64,000 bases of DNA from NCBI RefSeq assembly GCF_036227325.1, contig NZ_CP109467.1, forward strand, positions 3,844,001 to 3,908,000, read 5' to 3'. Below, piece by piece: positions 34,622-43,572 of this stretch. The position numbers and the translations under genes were made by a program. The notes beneath the pieces are model-generated. The model made no database searches and was not told the origin of the DNA. It was given only the letters and a program-made list of their open reading frames with translations. Position 1 is the stretch's first letter. Each line of letters starts with the position of its first letter. Source of the stretch: Streptomyces sp. NBC_01465. Lineage in GTDB: Bacteria > Actinomycetota > Actinomycetes > Streptomycetales > Streptomycetaceae.

Positions 34622-34637
34622 TTCACAAATTCGTGAA
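34622..34637. promoter_or_regulatory. Operator-like palindrome TTCACAAATTCGTGAA
   Basis: A 16-bp dyad matching at 14 positions, midway between the divergent regulator and ABC exporter genes. It lies next to both -10-like boxes, so binding would control both. Confidence 0.55.
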
Positions 34638-34644
34638 AATACTG

Positions 34645-34650
34645 TAGCTT
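34645..34650 (+). promoter_or_regulatory. Putative -10 box (TAGCTT) of the ABC exporter operon
   Basis: TAGCTT lies 7 nt before the ATG at 34658. TACTGT at 34640-34645 is an alternative. Confidence 0.35.
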
Positions 34651-34657
34651 CAAAAAC

Positions 34658-35587
34658 ATGACGAAGGCAATCACCGTCGCCGGACTGCACAAGTCGTTCG
34701 GGCGGACGCACGCGCTGGACGGCCTCGACCTGAGCGTCGAGACCGGTGAGGTCCACGGCTTCATCGGGCCCAACGGCTCCGGGAAGTCCACCACCATCCG
34801 GGTCCTGCTCGGACTGCTGCGCGCCGACTCGGGCGCGGCACAACTGCTCGGCAAGGACCCGTGGAACGACGCGGTGGAGCTGCACCGGCGCCTCGCGTAC
34901 GTCCCCGGCGACGTCACGCTGTGGCGCAATCTCAGCGGCGGCGAGGTCATCGACCTCTACGGAAAGCTCCGCGGCGGCCTGGACTCCGCCCGCCGGGCGG
35001 ACCTGATCGAGCGCTTCGAGCTGGACCCGACGAAGAAGGGCCGGACGTACTCCAAGGGCAACCGCCAGAAGGTCGCCCTGATCGCCGCCTTCGCCTCCGA
35101 CGTCGACCTGCTCATCCTCGACGAGCCCACATCCGGACTCGATCCGCTGATGGAGGGCGTCTTCCAGCGCTGCGTGGAGGAGGAGCGCGACCGCGGGCGG
35201 ACCGTACTGCTCTCCTCGCACATCCTCAGCGAGGTCGAGACGCTCTGCGACCGGGTCAGCATCATCCGGAAGGGGCAGACGGTCGAGACCGGCTCTCTGA
35301 GCGAGCTGCGCCACCTCACCCGTACCGCCGTCACCGCCGAACTGGCCAGTGCGCCCAACGGACTTGCGAAGCTGCCGGGAGTCCATGACCTCGCCATTCG
35401 GACGATTGAGGGGGGTCAGGGCAACCGGGTCAAGCTCCAGGTCGAGAGCGACAAGCTCGACGCCGTACTGCGCTCGCTCGCCACCTCGGGCGTACGTTCC
35501 CTGACCAGCTCCCCGCCCACGCTGGAGGAGCTCTTCCTCCGGCACTACGAGGCCGACACCACGGCCGGAGCGGGGGTGTCGCGATGA
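34658..35587 (+). CDS. ABC transporter ATP-binding protein
   Basis: A 309-aa ABC ATPase of the exporter (drug/antibiotic) group. Walker A is [18 protein letters not shown], the signature reads [16 protein letters not shown] (SKGNRQ in place of LSGGQ, as common in this subgroup) and Walker B is [17 protein letters not shown]. The H-loop is [14 protein letters not shown]-terminal regulatory tail of about 90 residues follows. The stop overlaps the permease start as ATGA, so both subunits are made together. Confidence 0.93.
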   Translation: MTKAITVAGLHKSFGRTHALDGLDLSVETGEVHGFIGPNGSGKSTTIRVLLGLLRADSGAAQLLGKDPWNDAVELHRRLAYVPGDVTLWRNLSGGEVIDLYGKLRGGLDSARRADLIERFELDPTKKGRTYSKGNRQKVALIAAFASDVDLLILDEPTSGLDPLMEGVFQRCVEEERDRGRTVLLSSHILSEVETLCDRVSIIRKGQTVETGSLSELRHLTRTAVTAELASAPNGLAKLPGVHDLAIRTIEGGQGNRVKLQVESDKLDAVLRSLATSGVRSLTSSPPTLEELFLRHYEADTTAGAGVSR

Positions 35588-37215
35588 CAGCCGCGACGCT
35601 CACCGCACCCGCCCCCAACTCCGCCCCAAGGCCGGCCGGATCGGAACAACTGGCAGGAACCGGGACCCTGTTGCGGCTCGCCCTGCGCCGGGACCGGGTC
35701 ATGATGCCGGTGTGGGTGCTGGTTCTGGGCGGCTCCTTCGCCTCTGTCGCGCGCTCCTTCGGGACGCTGTACGACACGGACGCCAAGCGTGACGAACTGG
35801 CCCGCTCCATGAGCGGCAACAGCTCCCTGCGCGCGCTCTACGGACCGGTCTTCAACGACTCCGTGGGCGGTCTCACCACCTGGCGCATGATCGGTTTCGG
35901 GGCCGCGCTTGCGGCGGTGATGAGCTTGGTGATCGTCGTACGGCACACCCGCGAGGAGGAGGAGACGGGCCGTCAGGAGCTGCTCTCCTCGGCCATGGTG
36001 GGCCGCCGCGCCCCGCTCACGGCCGCACTGCTCGCCGCAGCCGTCGCCAATGTCGCACTGGCCCTGGTGATCACCGCAGGGATGGCCGGATCCGCCGGCT
36101 CCGCGGGCAGCGCGCTCGCGCTGGGGCTGACCGTCGCGGGCGTGGGCATGCTCTTCGCCTGCACGGCGGCGATCGCGGCCCAGTTCACCGAGAGCGCCCG
36201 TCTGGCGAAGGGGCTGACGGGCGCGGCCATCGGGGCGGCGTTCGTACTGAAAGCCGCCGGGGACGCCTCGTCCACGGACGGCTCGTCCGTCCTGACCTGG
36301 CTCTCACCGCTCGGCTGGGCCGAGAACGTCAAGGCGTACGCAGACGACCGCTGGTGGGTGCTGCTGATCCTGCTCGCCGCCATCGCCGCGGAGGCGGTGA
36401 TCGCGTACACCCTGGCGGGCCGCCGCGACCTCGGCATGAGCTTCCTGGCGACCCGCCCCGGACCCGCGCAGGGCAGGCTCGGCACGGCGGGCGCCCTCGC
36501 CTGGCGACTGCAGCGCGGCAGTCTCTACGGCTGGACCGCCGCCTATCTCGTCTGCGGGGTGGTCTTCGGCGGGATCACGACCGGTGCGGCCGACCTGGTC
36601 GGCGACAACGAACAGGCCCGCGAGATCTTCGAGCGGATGGGCGGACAAGCGGGTCTCACCGAGGCCTTCCTCGCCACGATGGTGAACATGCTCGGCCTGG
36701 TCGCGGCCCTGTACACCGTCGCCTCGGTGCTGCGTCTCCACAGCGAGGAGACCGCTCAGCGCGCAGAGCCCGTGCTCGCGAACGCGGTGGGCCGACTGCG
36801 CTGGGCGGCAGGACATCTGGTCATCGCCTTCGCCGGGGCTGCGGTGCTCATGCTGGTGGGCGGCGCCGGGCTGGCGATCGGTTACGGGCACGAACTCGGC
36901 CCCGTCCTCGGCGCCTGTCTGGTGCAGCTCCCGGCGATCTGGGTCATCGGCGGGATCGCGGTCCTGCTGTACGGCGCCCTCCCCAGGGCGGCGGCAGCGG
37001 CCTGGGGAGCGGCGGGCCTGGTGCTCGCCCTGGGGTGGATCGGCCCGGCGCTGAACGTGCCCCAGTGGCTCATGGACTTCTCCCCCTTCGGCCACCTCCC
37101 GAGCCTGCCCGGCACGGCCATGACCTGGACCCCGGTCCTCCTCCTGGCGGCCATGGCGGCGGGGCTGGTCACGGCGGGGCTGGCAGGACTCCGCCGCCGC
37201 GACCTGACGAACTAG
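35584..37215 (+). CDS. ABC transporter permease (polyketide/antibiotic exporter type)
   Basis: A 543-aa membrane protein with about twelve helices in two halves, as in the Streptomyces exporters of polyketide antibiotics (TnrB-like). The first half starts [22 protein letters not shown] and the second [28 protein letters not shown] large loop between the first two helices ([19 protein letters not shown]) is typical. It starts within the ATPase stop codon. Its substrate is unknown; the divergent GbsR/MarR regulator probably senses it. Confidence 0.88.
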   Translation: MTAATLTAPAPNSAPRPAGSEQLAGTGTLLRLALRRDRVMMPVWVLVLGGSFASVARSFGTLYDTDAKRDELARSMSGNSSLRALYGPVFNDSVGGLTTWRMIGFGAALAAVMSLVIVVRHTREEEETGRQELLSSAMVGRRAPLTAALLAAAVANVALALVITAGMAGSAGSAGSALALGLTVAGVGMLFACTAAIAAQFTESARLAKGLTGAAIGAAFVLKAAGDASSTDGSSVLTWLSPLGWAENVKAYADDRWWVLLILLAAIAAEAVIAYTLAGRRDLGMSFLATRPGPAQGRLGTAGALAWRLQRGSLYGWTAAYLVCGVVFGGITTGAADLVGDNEQAREIFERMGGQAGLTEAFLATMVNMLGLVAALYTVASVLRLHSEETAQRAEPVLANAVGRLRWAAGHLVIAFAGAAVLMLVGGAGLAIGYGHELGPVLGACLVQLPAIWVIGGIAVLLYGALPRAAAAAWGAAGLVLALGWIGPALNVPQWLMDFSPFGHLPSLPGTAMTWTPVLLLAAMAAGLVTAGLAGLRRRDLTN

Positions 37216-37235
37216 CACTGGAACGAGAACCAGAA

Positions 37236-38465
37236 CTAGACCTCGACCAGAAGCTCCTTCAGCCCCCGGATCACAAAGCCCGGCTTCCACTCCGGTTCGG
37301 ACACGAGCCGGAGCTCCGGGGCACGGCGGAGCAACTCGCCGAAGGAGGCGGCGAGTTCGATACGGGCGAGAGGGGCGCCCAGGCAGTAGTGGATACCGGC
37401 ACCGAAGGTGACATGGGGGTTGGCATGGGACGGGCGGGCCAGATCGAGGGTGGCGGGGTCGTCGAAGACGGCCGGGTCGTGGTTGGCCGAGCCGAAGAGG
37501 AGGGCGACTTCGGAGCCCCGGGGGATGTGGACACCGTCGAGCTCGATGTCTTCGAGGACCCAGCGTTCGAAGAGCTGGAGCGGGGTGTCGTACCGCATCA
37601 GCTCCTCCACAGCTGTGGACAACAACCGCTGCGGCTCGGCTCGGAGGCGGGCGAGCTCCCCGGGGTGCCGGAAGAGGGTCCACCAGCCGTTGGCCGTGGT
37701 GTTCACGGTCGCCTCGTGGCCCGCGTTGAGCAGCAGGACACAGGTGGAGATCATCTCCTGCTCGCTGAGCCGGTCGCCCTCGTCATGGGCGGCGATGAGC
37801 GCGGAGATCAAGTCCTCGGTGGGGTCCTTGCGCCGGGTGGCGATCAACTCCCGCAGAAAGGCGGAGAATTCGAGGGAGGCGCGGACGGCACGGGCCGCGG
37901 TCTCCTCGGACGGGTTCAGCTCGTACATTCCGCAGATGTCGGCAGACCAGGGTCGGAGCATGTCGCGGTCGGCGCCCTCCGGTATCCCCAGCATCTCGGC
38001 GATGACGGCAACGGGCAGCGGCTCGGCGACAGTGGAGAGGAGGTCCCCTCCACCGTTCGCGAGGAGCTCGTCGACGAGTCCGGCGGCGAGCCGCTGAACG
38101 GTGGGGGTGAGGTTCTCGACCGTACGCACGGTGAACGCCTTGGAGACGAGCCGCCGGATACGGGTGTGGTGCGGGGCTTCGAGGTCGAGGAGCCCGTTGT
38201 CGTTCAGGGTGTGGAAGGGCTCGTGGGAGGCCGGCGGAGGCGTCCGCCCGAACTCCTCGTGGCTGAACCGGTGCAGATAGGTCCGCCCGAGCCGCCGGTC
38301 GCGCAGCAGCGCGCTGACGTCGGCGTGGTGGGGGATCAGCCACTGCCCGGTGGGCGCGAAGGGGAGGGCGCGGCCTTCCGATCGGAGCGTTTCGTACGAC
38401 GGGTAGGGGTCGGCGACGAAGGAGGGCGACCAGGGGTCGAAGGATGTGGCAGAGGCAGCGTCCAT
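37236..38465 (-). CDS. Cytochrome P450 (CYP107-like)
   Basis: A 409-aa bacterial class I P450. The I-helix oxygen-binding motif is LLNAGHEATVNTT, the K-helix carries EELMR, the meander is RPSHANPHVTFG and the haem loop is FGAGIHYCLGAPLAR, with the axial cysteine. It would oxidise a hydrophobic substrate with a ferredoxin partner not seen here. The position between an ABC exporter and a two-component system fits the location recalled for CYP107P1 of S. coelicolor. ATG at 38465 is 6 nt after TAGCGT, apparently leaderless. Confidence 0.94.
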   Translation of the reverse strand: MDAASATSFDPWSPSFVADPYPSYETLRSEGRALPFAPTGQWLIPHHADVSALLRDRRLGRTYLHRFSHEEFGRTPPPASHEPFHTLNDNGLLDLEAPHHTRIRRLVSKAFTVRTVENLTPTVQRLAAGLVDELLANGGGDLLSTVAEPLPVAVIAEMLGIPEGADRDMLRPWSADICGMYELNPSEETAARAVRASLEFSAFLRELIATRRKDPTEDLISALIAAHDEGDRLSEQEMISTCVLLLNAGHEATVNTTANGWWTLFRHPGELARLRAEPQRLLSTAVEELMRYDTPLQLFERWVLEDIELDGVHIPRGSEVALLFGSANHDPAVFDDPATLDLARPSHANPHVTFGAGIHYCLGAPLARIELAASFGELLRRAPELRLVSEPEWKPGFVIRGLKELLVEV

Positions 38466-38471
38466 GAACGG

Positions 38472-38477
38472 ACGCTA
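38472..38477 (-). promoter_or_regulatory. Putative -10 box (TAGCGT) of the P450 gene
   Basis: TAGCGT on the minus strand lies 6 nt before the ATG at 38465. Confidence 0.4.
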
Positions 38478-38515
38478 GCTCCCGTTCGGTGGCGCTGACC
38501 AGGGGGTACGGACGG

Positions 38516-39178
38516 TCACCCCGGCCGCACCAGCCCCGTCTCGTACGCGAACACCGCCGCCTGAGTCCGGTCGCGCAGGCCCAGCTTCACCAGGATCCGC
38601 GAGACATGCGTCTTGATCGTGGACTCCGCCACCACCAGCCGCGACGCGATCTCCGCATTCGACAGGCCCTGCGCGATCAGCACCAGCACCTCCGTCTCGC
38701 GCTCCGTCAGCTCCCCCACCTGCGCCGGCGAGGACAGATGCCGCGGCGAGTCCGAAAGCTTCGTGAACTCCGCGATCAGCCGCTTCGTCACCGTCGGGGC
38801 CAGCAGCGCCTCCCCCGAAGCCACCACCCGCACCCCCTCCGCCAGTTGGCGCGCCGACGCGTCCTTGAGCAGGAAGCCCGACGCCCCCGCCCGCAGCGCC
38901 TGGTACACGTACTCGTCGAGGTCGAACGTCGTCAGGACCAGCACCTTCGCCGACGCGTCGGCCGCCACGATCTCCCGCGTCGCCTCGATGCCGTTCAGTT
39001 CGGGCATCCGGATGTCCATCAGGACCACGTCCGGACGCAACGCCGCGACCTGCGCGACCGCACCCCGCCCGTCGACCGCCTCCCCCACCACCTCGATGTC
39101 CGGCATGGCGTTCAGCAGCACCGAGAATCCCTCGCGGACCATCATCTGGTCGTCGACGATGAGGACCTTGATCGTCAT
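38516..39178 (-). CDS. NarL/LuxR-family response regulator
   Basis: A 220-aa response regulator. The receiver domain has IKVLIVDDQMMVREG, the phosphoacceptor aspartate in PDVVLMDIRMPELNG and the switch lysine in FLLKDASARQL. The C-terminal GerE-type helix-turn-helix is LTERETEVLVLIAQGLSNAEIA. Its ATG overlaps the stop of the upstream histidine kinase by 4 bp, so the pair is a two-component system expressed as one unit. Target genes are not evident. Confidence 0.94.
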   Translation of the reverse strand: MTIKVLIVDDQMMVREGFSVLLNAMPDIEVVGEAVDGRGAVAQVAALRPDVVLMDIRMPELNGIEATREIVAADASAKVLVLTTFDLDEYVYQALRAGASGFLLKDASARQLAEGVRVVASGEALLAPTVTKRLIAEFTKLSDSPRHLSSPAQVGELTERETEVLVLIAQGLSNAEIASRLVVAESTIKTHVSRILVKLGLRDRTQAAVFAYETGLVRPG

Positions 39179-40491
39179 GCCCGTTCCTCCGGAGCCGTGG
39201 GCGCGCTCACCGGGATGAAGACCGCGATCTCGTACCCGCCGTCGTCCGTCGCGGCCGCCGTCATCTCCCCGTTCAGCATCGACACCCGCTCCCGCATCCC
39301 CGTGATCCCGTGCCCGGCCCCCGGAGAAGGCTTCACCAGACCCCGCGCCGGACCGTTCACCACGCGCAGCCCGAGACCGCCCAGCACATACGACACCTCC
39401 ACCCGCGCCCCCGCCCCCGGCGCGTGCCGCAGCACGTTCGACAGGGCTTCCTGCACGATGCGGTACGCCGACAGCTCGACGCCGGGCGGCAGTTCACGTA
39501 CCGCACCCGTGACCGTCTTCTCCACCGTCATCCCCGCGTCGCGCACATTGCCGACCAGCCCGTCGAGTTCGGCGAGCGTCGGCTGCGGGGCGTCCGGCGC
39601 CTCGTAGTCCTCCGCCCGTACGACACCGAGGACCCGTCGCAGCTCGGTCAGGGCCGCGACCGCGTTCTCCCTGATGACCTCGAAGGAGCGGGTCAGCTCG
39701 GGCGGCGGGTTCTCGACCCGGTACGGGGCCGCCTCCGCCTGGATCGCGACGACCGACATGTGGTGGGCGACCACGTCGTGCAGTTCGCGCGCGATGGTGG
39801 TGCGCTCCTCGAGCAGCGTGCGCCGCTCGCGTTCGACGACGTTCACCTGCCGCTGGACGGTGACCTCCCGCTTCGCCTCGCGGCGGCTGGTGATCAGGGT
39901 GGTGACCAGCAGGGCAAAGCCCGCCGCGACCAGGAAGGGCGGGGTGTTGGAGCTGAATTCGTCGGAGGAGACGCCCTCGGCCACCGACCCGTACGCCGCC
40001 GTGATCAGCCACATCCAGGCCGCCGTACGCGCCCGGGTCCGCGCCGCGACCACCGTCATCACGATCAGGTGCCCGCTGATGGCGGCAGGCGTCCACGGCG
40101 AGCCGACCCAGGAGTCGGTCAGGGCCATCAGCGCCGGCGCGGAAGCCAGCGATATCCACCAGGCGCCCGCCGGCCTGACCAGCGTCATCAGCACGGCCAC
40201 CGCGGGAACGAAGGCCACCAGGGCGTAGGTCGAGTCGCCGCCGTTCGTCGTGTACGCGATGACCAGGGTGATGAAGGCGGCGGCCAGGACCAGCGCGTGC
40301 GGCAGCCAGCGGGCCCGGTCACGGGCCCGCTCCGGAAGCCTCCTGGTCAGCGGTCCGTCCATGCGCATCGGCGCCAGCGGACGGTAGGCGAAGGGGTCCT
40401 TGAGCAGGTCCTCGCGCAGTCCCGCCACGGCCCCCAGGGCCAGGCGGAACTCTGGGCTGCGAGCCTTCATCGACTCGGTTGTCTCGGTCAC
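39175..40491 (-). CDS. Sensor histidine kinase (NarL-type partner)
   Basis: A 438-aa membrane sensor kinase of the HisKA_3 family. A cytoplasmic N-terminal stretch is followed by four to six membrane helices (residues about 65-215), the dimerisation/phosphoacceptor motif TIARELHDVVAHHMSV, and an ATPase domain ending in a GHGITGMRERV G-box. The lack of a large extracellular loop suggests sensing in or at the membrane. A GTG at 40491 (reading VTETTESMKARS) was chosen over a longer form because a TACCGT box lies 7 nt before it. Ends in a 4-bp overlap with the response regulator. Confidence 0.9.
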   Translation of the reverse strand: MTETTESMKARSPEFRLALGAVAGLREDLLKDPFAYRPLAPMRMDGPLTRRLPERARDRARWLPHALVLAAAFITLVIAYTTNGGDSTYALVAFVPAVAVLMTLVRPAGAWWISLASAPALMALTDSWVGSPWTPAAISGHLIVMTVVAARTRARTAAWMWLITAAYGSVAEGVSSDEFSSNTPPFLVAAGFALLVTTLITSRREAKREVTVQRQVNVVERERRTLLEERTTIARELHDVVAHHMSVVAIQAEAAPYRVENPPPELTRSFEVIRENAVAALTELRRVLGVVRAEDYEAPDAPQPTLAELDGLVGNVRDAGMTVEKTVTGAVRELPPGVELSAYRIVQEALSNVLRHAPGAGARVEVSYVLGGLGLRVVNGPARGLVKPSPGAGHGITGMRERVSMLNGEMTAAATDDGGYEIAVFIPVSAPTAPEERA

Positions 40492-40498
40492 GTACAGA

Positions 40499-40504
40499 AC
40501 GGTA
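40499..40504 (-). promoter_or_regulatory. Putative -10 box (TACCGT) of a leaderless two-component operon
   Basis: TACCGT on the minus strand lies 7 nt before the GTG at 40491. Confidence 0.4.
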
Positions 40505-40585
40505 TGCGGCCGAGCGGGTGACGTCGTCAGCACTGATACGGATCCTGCGGGGTCCCCCTCAGGTACTACCCGCTCCTACCCGCCC

Positions 40586-41428
40586 CTACCAGGCCAGCTG
40601 CGCGATCTCCTCCGCCACCACCGCGCACGCGTCCGCCGCCGGGTCGATCAGCGCGAAGTGGGCGACCCCGTCGAGCAACGTCAGCCCGACCACCTCGCCC
40701 TCCTTCGCCGCCGCGTCCACGAACGCCTCGCTCACCTGCATCGGAACCGTCTCGTCGAGCCGCCCCTGGACGACCGCGGTCGCGATCCCGGTCGGCAGCA
40801 ATGCCGACGGGTCCGCCCACTCGTCCCGGCCCTCGGCCCCCAGGAACGCGTCCACCGCCCCGTCGCACACGTCCAGCTCCCGCGAGCGCGCGAAGTGCGC
40901 GATCGGCGCGAGCGCGACCACCCCGCGGAAGGGCGGCGTCGTCCGGTGCCAGGGCGCCTCGGGCGGCAGCACCTGCCGGGCCGCCGCCCACAGCGCGAGG
41001 TGCCCGCCCGCGGAGTGCCCGGTCAGGACCGTACGGCGCAGGTCGGCGCGCGGCAGATGTTCCCGTACGAGAGCGGGCAGCGCGTCCAGCGCCGCCGCCA
41101 CGTCGTCCAGGGTGTCGGGCCAGCGGCCCGCGCTGCCCTCCGCCTCCCCGCCCCGCCGGTACTCGACGAGGGCCACACCGAAGCCGCGCCCGGCGAGAAA
41201 CGCGGCGAAGGGCGTGAGGTGCGCACGGTCGACGCGCTGCCGCCAGGCCCCGCCGTGCAGGACGACGACGAGCGGCACGAGCCCCTCGCCGTCGCCGTCC
41301 TGCCCGCGCGGTGCGTAGAAGTCCACGAGCTGGTCGGGGTGTTCGCCGTAGGCGGCGGTGGCATCGGGCTCGACGGCGAGATGCGAGAAGACCGATTCGG
41401 CCTCGGCGGCCTCGGTTCCCTCGGACAT
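40586..41428 (-). CDS. Alpha/beta hydrolase, likely kynurenine formamidase (arylformamidase type)
   Basis: A 280-aa alpha/beta hydrolase of the esterase/AFMID group. The HGG oxyanion motif is VVVLHGGAWRQRVD (near residue 58), the nucleophile is in LTGHSAGGHLALW, the acid is in VVQGRLDETVP and the His is in GVAHFALIDP. The family includes N-formylkynurenine formamidases, which fits its place as the third gene after tryptophan 2,3-dioxygenase and kynureninase on the same strand. It would hydrolyse N-formylkynurenine to kynurenine and formate. It starts 41 bp after kynU. Confidence 0.75.
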   Translation of the reverse strand: MSEGTEAAEAESVFSHLAVEPDATAAYGEHPDQLVDFYAPRGQDGDGEGLVPLVVVLHGGAWRQRVDRAHLTPFAAFLAGRGFGVALVEYRRGGEAEGSAGRWPDTLDDVAAALDALPALVREHLPRADLRRTVLTGHSAGGHLALWAAARQVLPPEAPWHRTTPPFRGVVALAPIAHFARSRELDVCDGAVDAFLGAEGRDEWADPSALLPTGIATAVVQGRLDETVPMQVSEAFVDAAAKEGEVVGLTLLDGVAHFALIDPAADACAVVAEEIAQLAW

Positions 41429-41469
41429 GGTGCTCCAACTGTTCGTGGACCAAACGGGGTTCAGACTAG

Positions 41470-42618
41470 CTACACCAGCTCCGCCAGCACCGCAGCGGCC
41501 CTCTCCGCGTCGGCGAAGCCCACGTACAGCGGGGTGAAGCCGAAGCGGAGGATGTCGGGCTGCCGGAAGTCGCCGACGACGCCGCGCGCGATCAGCTTCT
41601 TCATCACCGCGCCCGCGTCGGCGCAGCGCAGGGAGACCTGGCTGCCGCGTTCGGCGTGGGCGGCCGGGGTGACCGACTCCAGGGTGACGAGCTCCAGGAA
41701 GAAGTCCGTCAGGGCAAGGGACTTGGCGCGTACGGCCTCGATCGACACCCCGTCCCAGACGTCGAGCGACGCCTCCAGAGCCAGCATCGACAGGATGTCG
41801 GGCGTCCCGACCCGGCCACGGACCGCGCCGTCGGCCGGCGTGAAGTCCGGCGTCATGCCGAAGGGGTCGGCGTGCGAGTTCCAGCCGGGGAGCGGGGAGT
41901 CGAAGGAGGCCTGGTGGTCGGGCCGTATGTAGAGGAAGGCGGGCGAACCCGGGCCGCCGTTCAGGTACTTGTACGTACAGCCGACGGCGAAGTCCACCTC
42001 GTGCTCCGCGAGCCCGACCGGCAGCGCGCCCGCGCTGTGGCAGAGGTCCCAGACGGTCAGCGCCCCCGCCTCGTGCGCGGCCGCCGTGATGGCGGGCAGG
42101 TCGTGGAGGCGGCCGGTGCGGTAGTCGACGTGGTTGACGAGGACGGCTGCGGTACGCGGCCCGATCGGATCTCCGGGGGTGTACGGCACCATGCGCCTGC
42201 CGGTCATCCGGGCCGCCGACCCGGCGACGTAACCGTCCGTCGGGAAGGTGGTGGCGTCGACGAGGACCTCGTCGCGGGACGGGTCGGCCAGGCGTACGGC
42301 CGCGACCAGCGCCTTGAAGACGTTGACGCTGGTCGAGTCGCCGACGACGGTCGTGCCGGCTGCGGCACCCACGATCGGGGCGATCCTGTCGCCGATGCGC
42401 TCGGGCGCGGTCCACCAGCCCGACTCGTCCCAGGAGCGGATCCGCAGCTGCCCCCACTCGCGCGCGATGACGTCGGCCATCCGCGCGGGGACGTGCTTGG
42501 GGAGGGCCCCCAGCGAGTTCCCGTCGAGGTACACGACGTCGTCGTCGAGGGTGAACAGCTCGCGGCACTTGGCGAGTTCGTCCGCGGCATCCAGGGCCGC
42601 TGCTCGGGTCTCAGACAT
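41470..42618 (-). CDS. kynU: Kynureninase
   Basis: A 382-aa PLP enzyme cleaving kynurenine to anthranilate and alanine. The N-terminal substrate segment is VVYLDGNSLGALPKHV. PLP contacts are in DLCHSAGALPV, the internal-aldimine lysine is in VGCTYKYLNGGPGSPAF and the C-terminal part includes RFGFTPLYVGF. The ATG is 8 bp inside the kynA stop region, so the two are translationally coupled. Together with kynA and the 40586 hydrolase it forms a complete tryptophan-to-anthranilate route. Confidence 0.95.
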   Translation of the reverse strand: MSETRAAALDAADELAKCRELFTLDDDVVYLDGNSLGALPKHVPARMADVIAREWGQLRIRSWDESGWWTAPERIGDRIAPIVGAAAGTTVVGDSTSVNVFKALVAAVRLADPSRDEVLVDATTFPTDGYVAGSAARMTGRRMVPYTPGDPIGPRTAAVLVNHVDYRTGRLHDLPAITAAAHEAGALTVWDLCHSAGALPVGLAEHEVDFAVGCTYKYLNGGPGSPAFLYIRPDHQASFDSPLPGWNSHADPFGMTPDFTPADGAVRGRVGTPDILSMLALEASLDVWDGVSIEAVRAKSLALTDFFLELVTLESVTPAAHAERGSQVSLRCADAGAVMKKLIARGVVGDFRQPDILRFGFTPLYVGFADAERAAAVLAELV

Positions 42619-43450
42619 GACTGCGCGCCGTCCACAGCTCGGGGAACACGTTCTTCGTGGCGCGCTTCTCCAGCCAGGACACCCCGGCGGACCCACCCGT
42701 GCCGACCTTCGAGCCCATCGCCCGCCGCGTCGCCACCAGATGGTCGTTGCGCCATCGCCAGACCAGTTCGCCGACATCGGTCAACGCCTCGCCGAGGCGC
42801 ACCAGTTCGGTGTCCTGGTCGGGGGCCGCGTAGACCGCCGTCCACACCGCCTCGACCTCGGGCGAAGGCTCGTACTTCTGCGAGAGGTCGCGGTCCACGA
42901 CCGCCTCGGGGATCGCATGGCCGCGCCGCGCGAGGAGGCTCAGCACCTCGTCGTACAGGCTCGGCTCCTGCAGCGCCTTCTCCAGCTCCGCGTGCACCCG
43001 CGGCGCGCCCCGGTGCGGGACCAGCATCGACGCGGACTTGTCGCCGAGCAGGAACTCCATGCGCCGGTACATGGCGGACTGGAATCCGGACCCCTCGCCG
43101 AGCGCGCTGCGGTAGGCGTTGAACTGTCCGGGCGTGAGCTGCGCGAGCGGCCGCCAGGAGGCGTTGAGCGACTCCAGCTCGTACGTGGAGCGCTTCAGCG
43201 CGGCCATCGCGGTCGGCAGGTCGTCGCGGCGCAGCGCGTGGGACGCGGTCTCCCACTCGTGGACGATCACGGTGAACCACAGTTCCATGACCTGGGTGGT
43301 GACCAGGAAGACCATCTCGCCGGGGTCGTCCGAGCGGAGGTGCTGGAGGTGGGTGAGGACGTCGGCCTGGACGTAGTCCTCGTACGGGGTCGTCCCCGCG
43401 AAGTCGAGATGCGGGGCCTCTTCGGGCGCCCCAGGGGTCACGTCGGACAT
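42611..43450 (-). CDS. kynA: Tryptophan 2,3-dioxygenase
   Basis: A 279-aa haem dioxygenase opening the indole ring of tryptophan to N-formylkynurenine. The start has TPYEDYVQADVLTHLQ, then FLVTTQVMELWFTVIVHEWE, EGSGFQSAMYRRMEFLLG and the C-terminal haem-proximal region with WRNDHLVATRRAMGSKVGTG, which carries the axial histidine. The ATG at 43450 follows a GAGACAG-like site. Two copies of a 14-bp repeat with palindromic CACATGTG lie upstream (43463 and 43558) and are candidate operators of the operon. Confidence 0.96.
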   Translation of the reverse strand: MSDVTPGAPEEAPHLDFAGTTPYEDYVQADVLTHLQHLRSDDPGEMVFLVTTQVMELWFTVIVHEWETASHALRRDDLPTAMAALKRSTYELESLNASWRPLAQLTPGQFNAYRSALGEGSGFQSAMYRRMEFLLGDKSASMLVPHRGAPRVHAELEKALQEPSLYDEVLSLLARRGHAIPEAVVDRDLSQKYEPSPEVEAVWTAVYAAPDQDTELVRLGEALTDVGELVWRWRNDHLVATRRAMGSKVGTGGSAGVSWLEKRATKNVFPELWTARSHV

Positions 43451-43462
43451 CACTGTCTCCTT

Positions 43463-43476
43463 GCACATGTGTCCGG
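43463..43476. promoter_or_regulatory. CACATGTG box 1 (GCACATGTGTCCGG), upstream of kynA
   Basis: A 14-bp copy of the repeat also found at 43558-43571, 95 bp away (about nine helical turns). Its core is the perfect palindrome CACATGTG (43464-43471). It lies 13 bp from the kynA start, so binding would block expression. Confidence 0.45.
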
Positions 43477-43557
43477 GTAGCGGTCCGCCCCTTCCAGTAG
43501 GTGATGGAGCCCCGGTCCCCACCCGAATCATCCGTGGCCGGGGGCGGTAGGGCAAGC

Positions 43558-43571
43558 GCACATGTGTCCGG
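43558..43571. promoter_or_regulatory. CACATGTG box 2 (GCACATGTGTCCGG), distal kynA box
   Basis: Exact second copy of the box at 43463, ending 1 bp short of the stop codon of the DUF3152 gene. Confidence 0.45.
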
Positions 43572-43572
43572 A

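Noticed and set aside
34108..38465. Possible biosynthetic cluster (regulator, ABC exporter, P450)
   Set aside because: No core biosynthetic enzyme is nearby, and the P450 fits a conserved housekeeping location.
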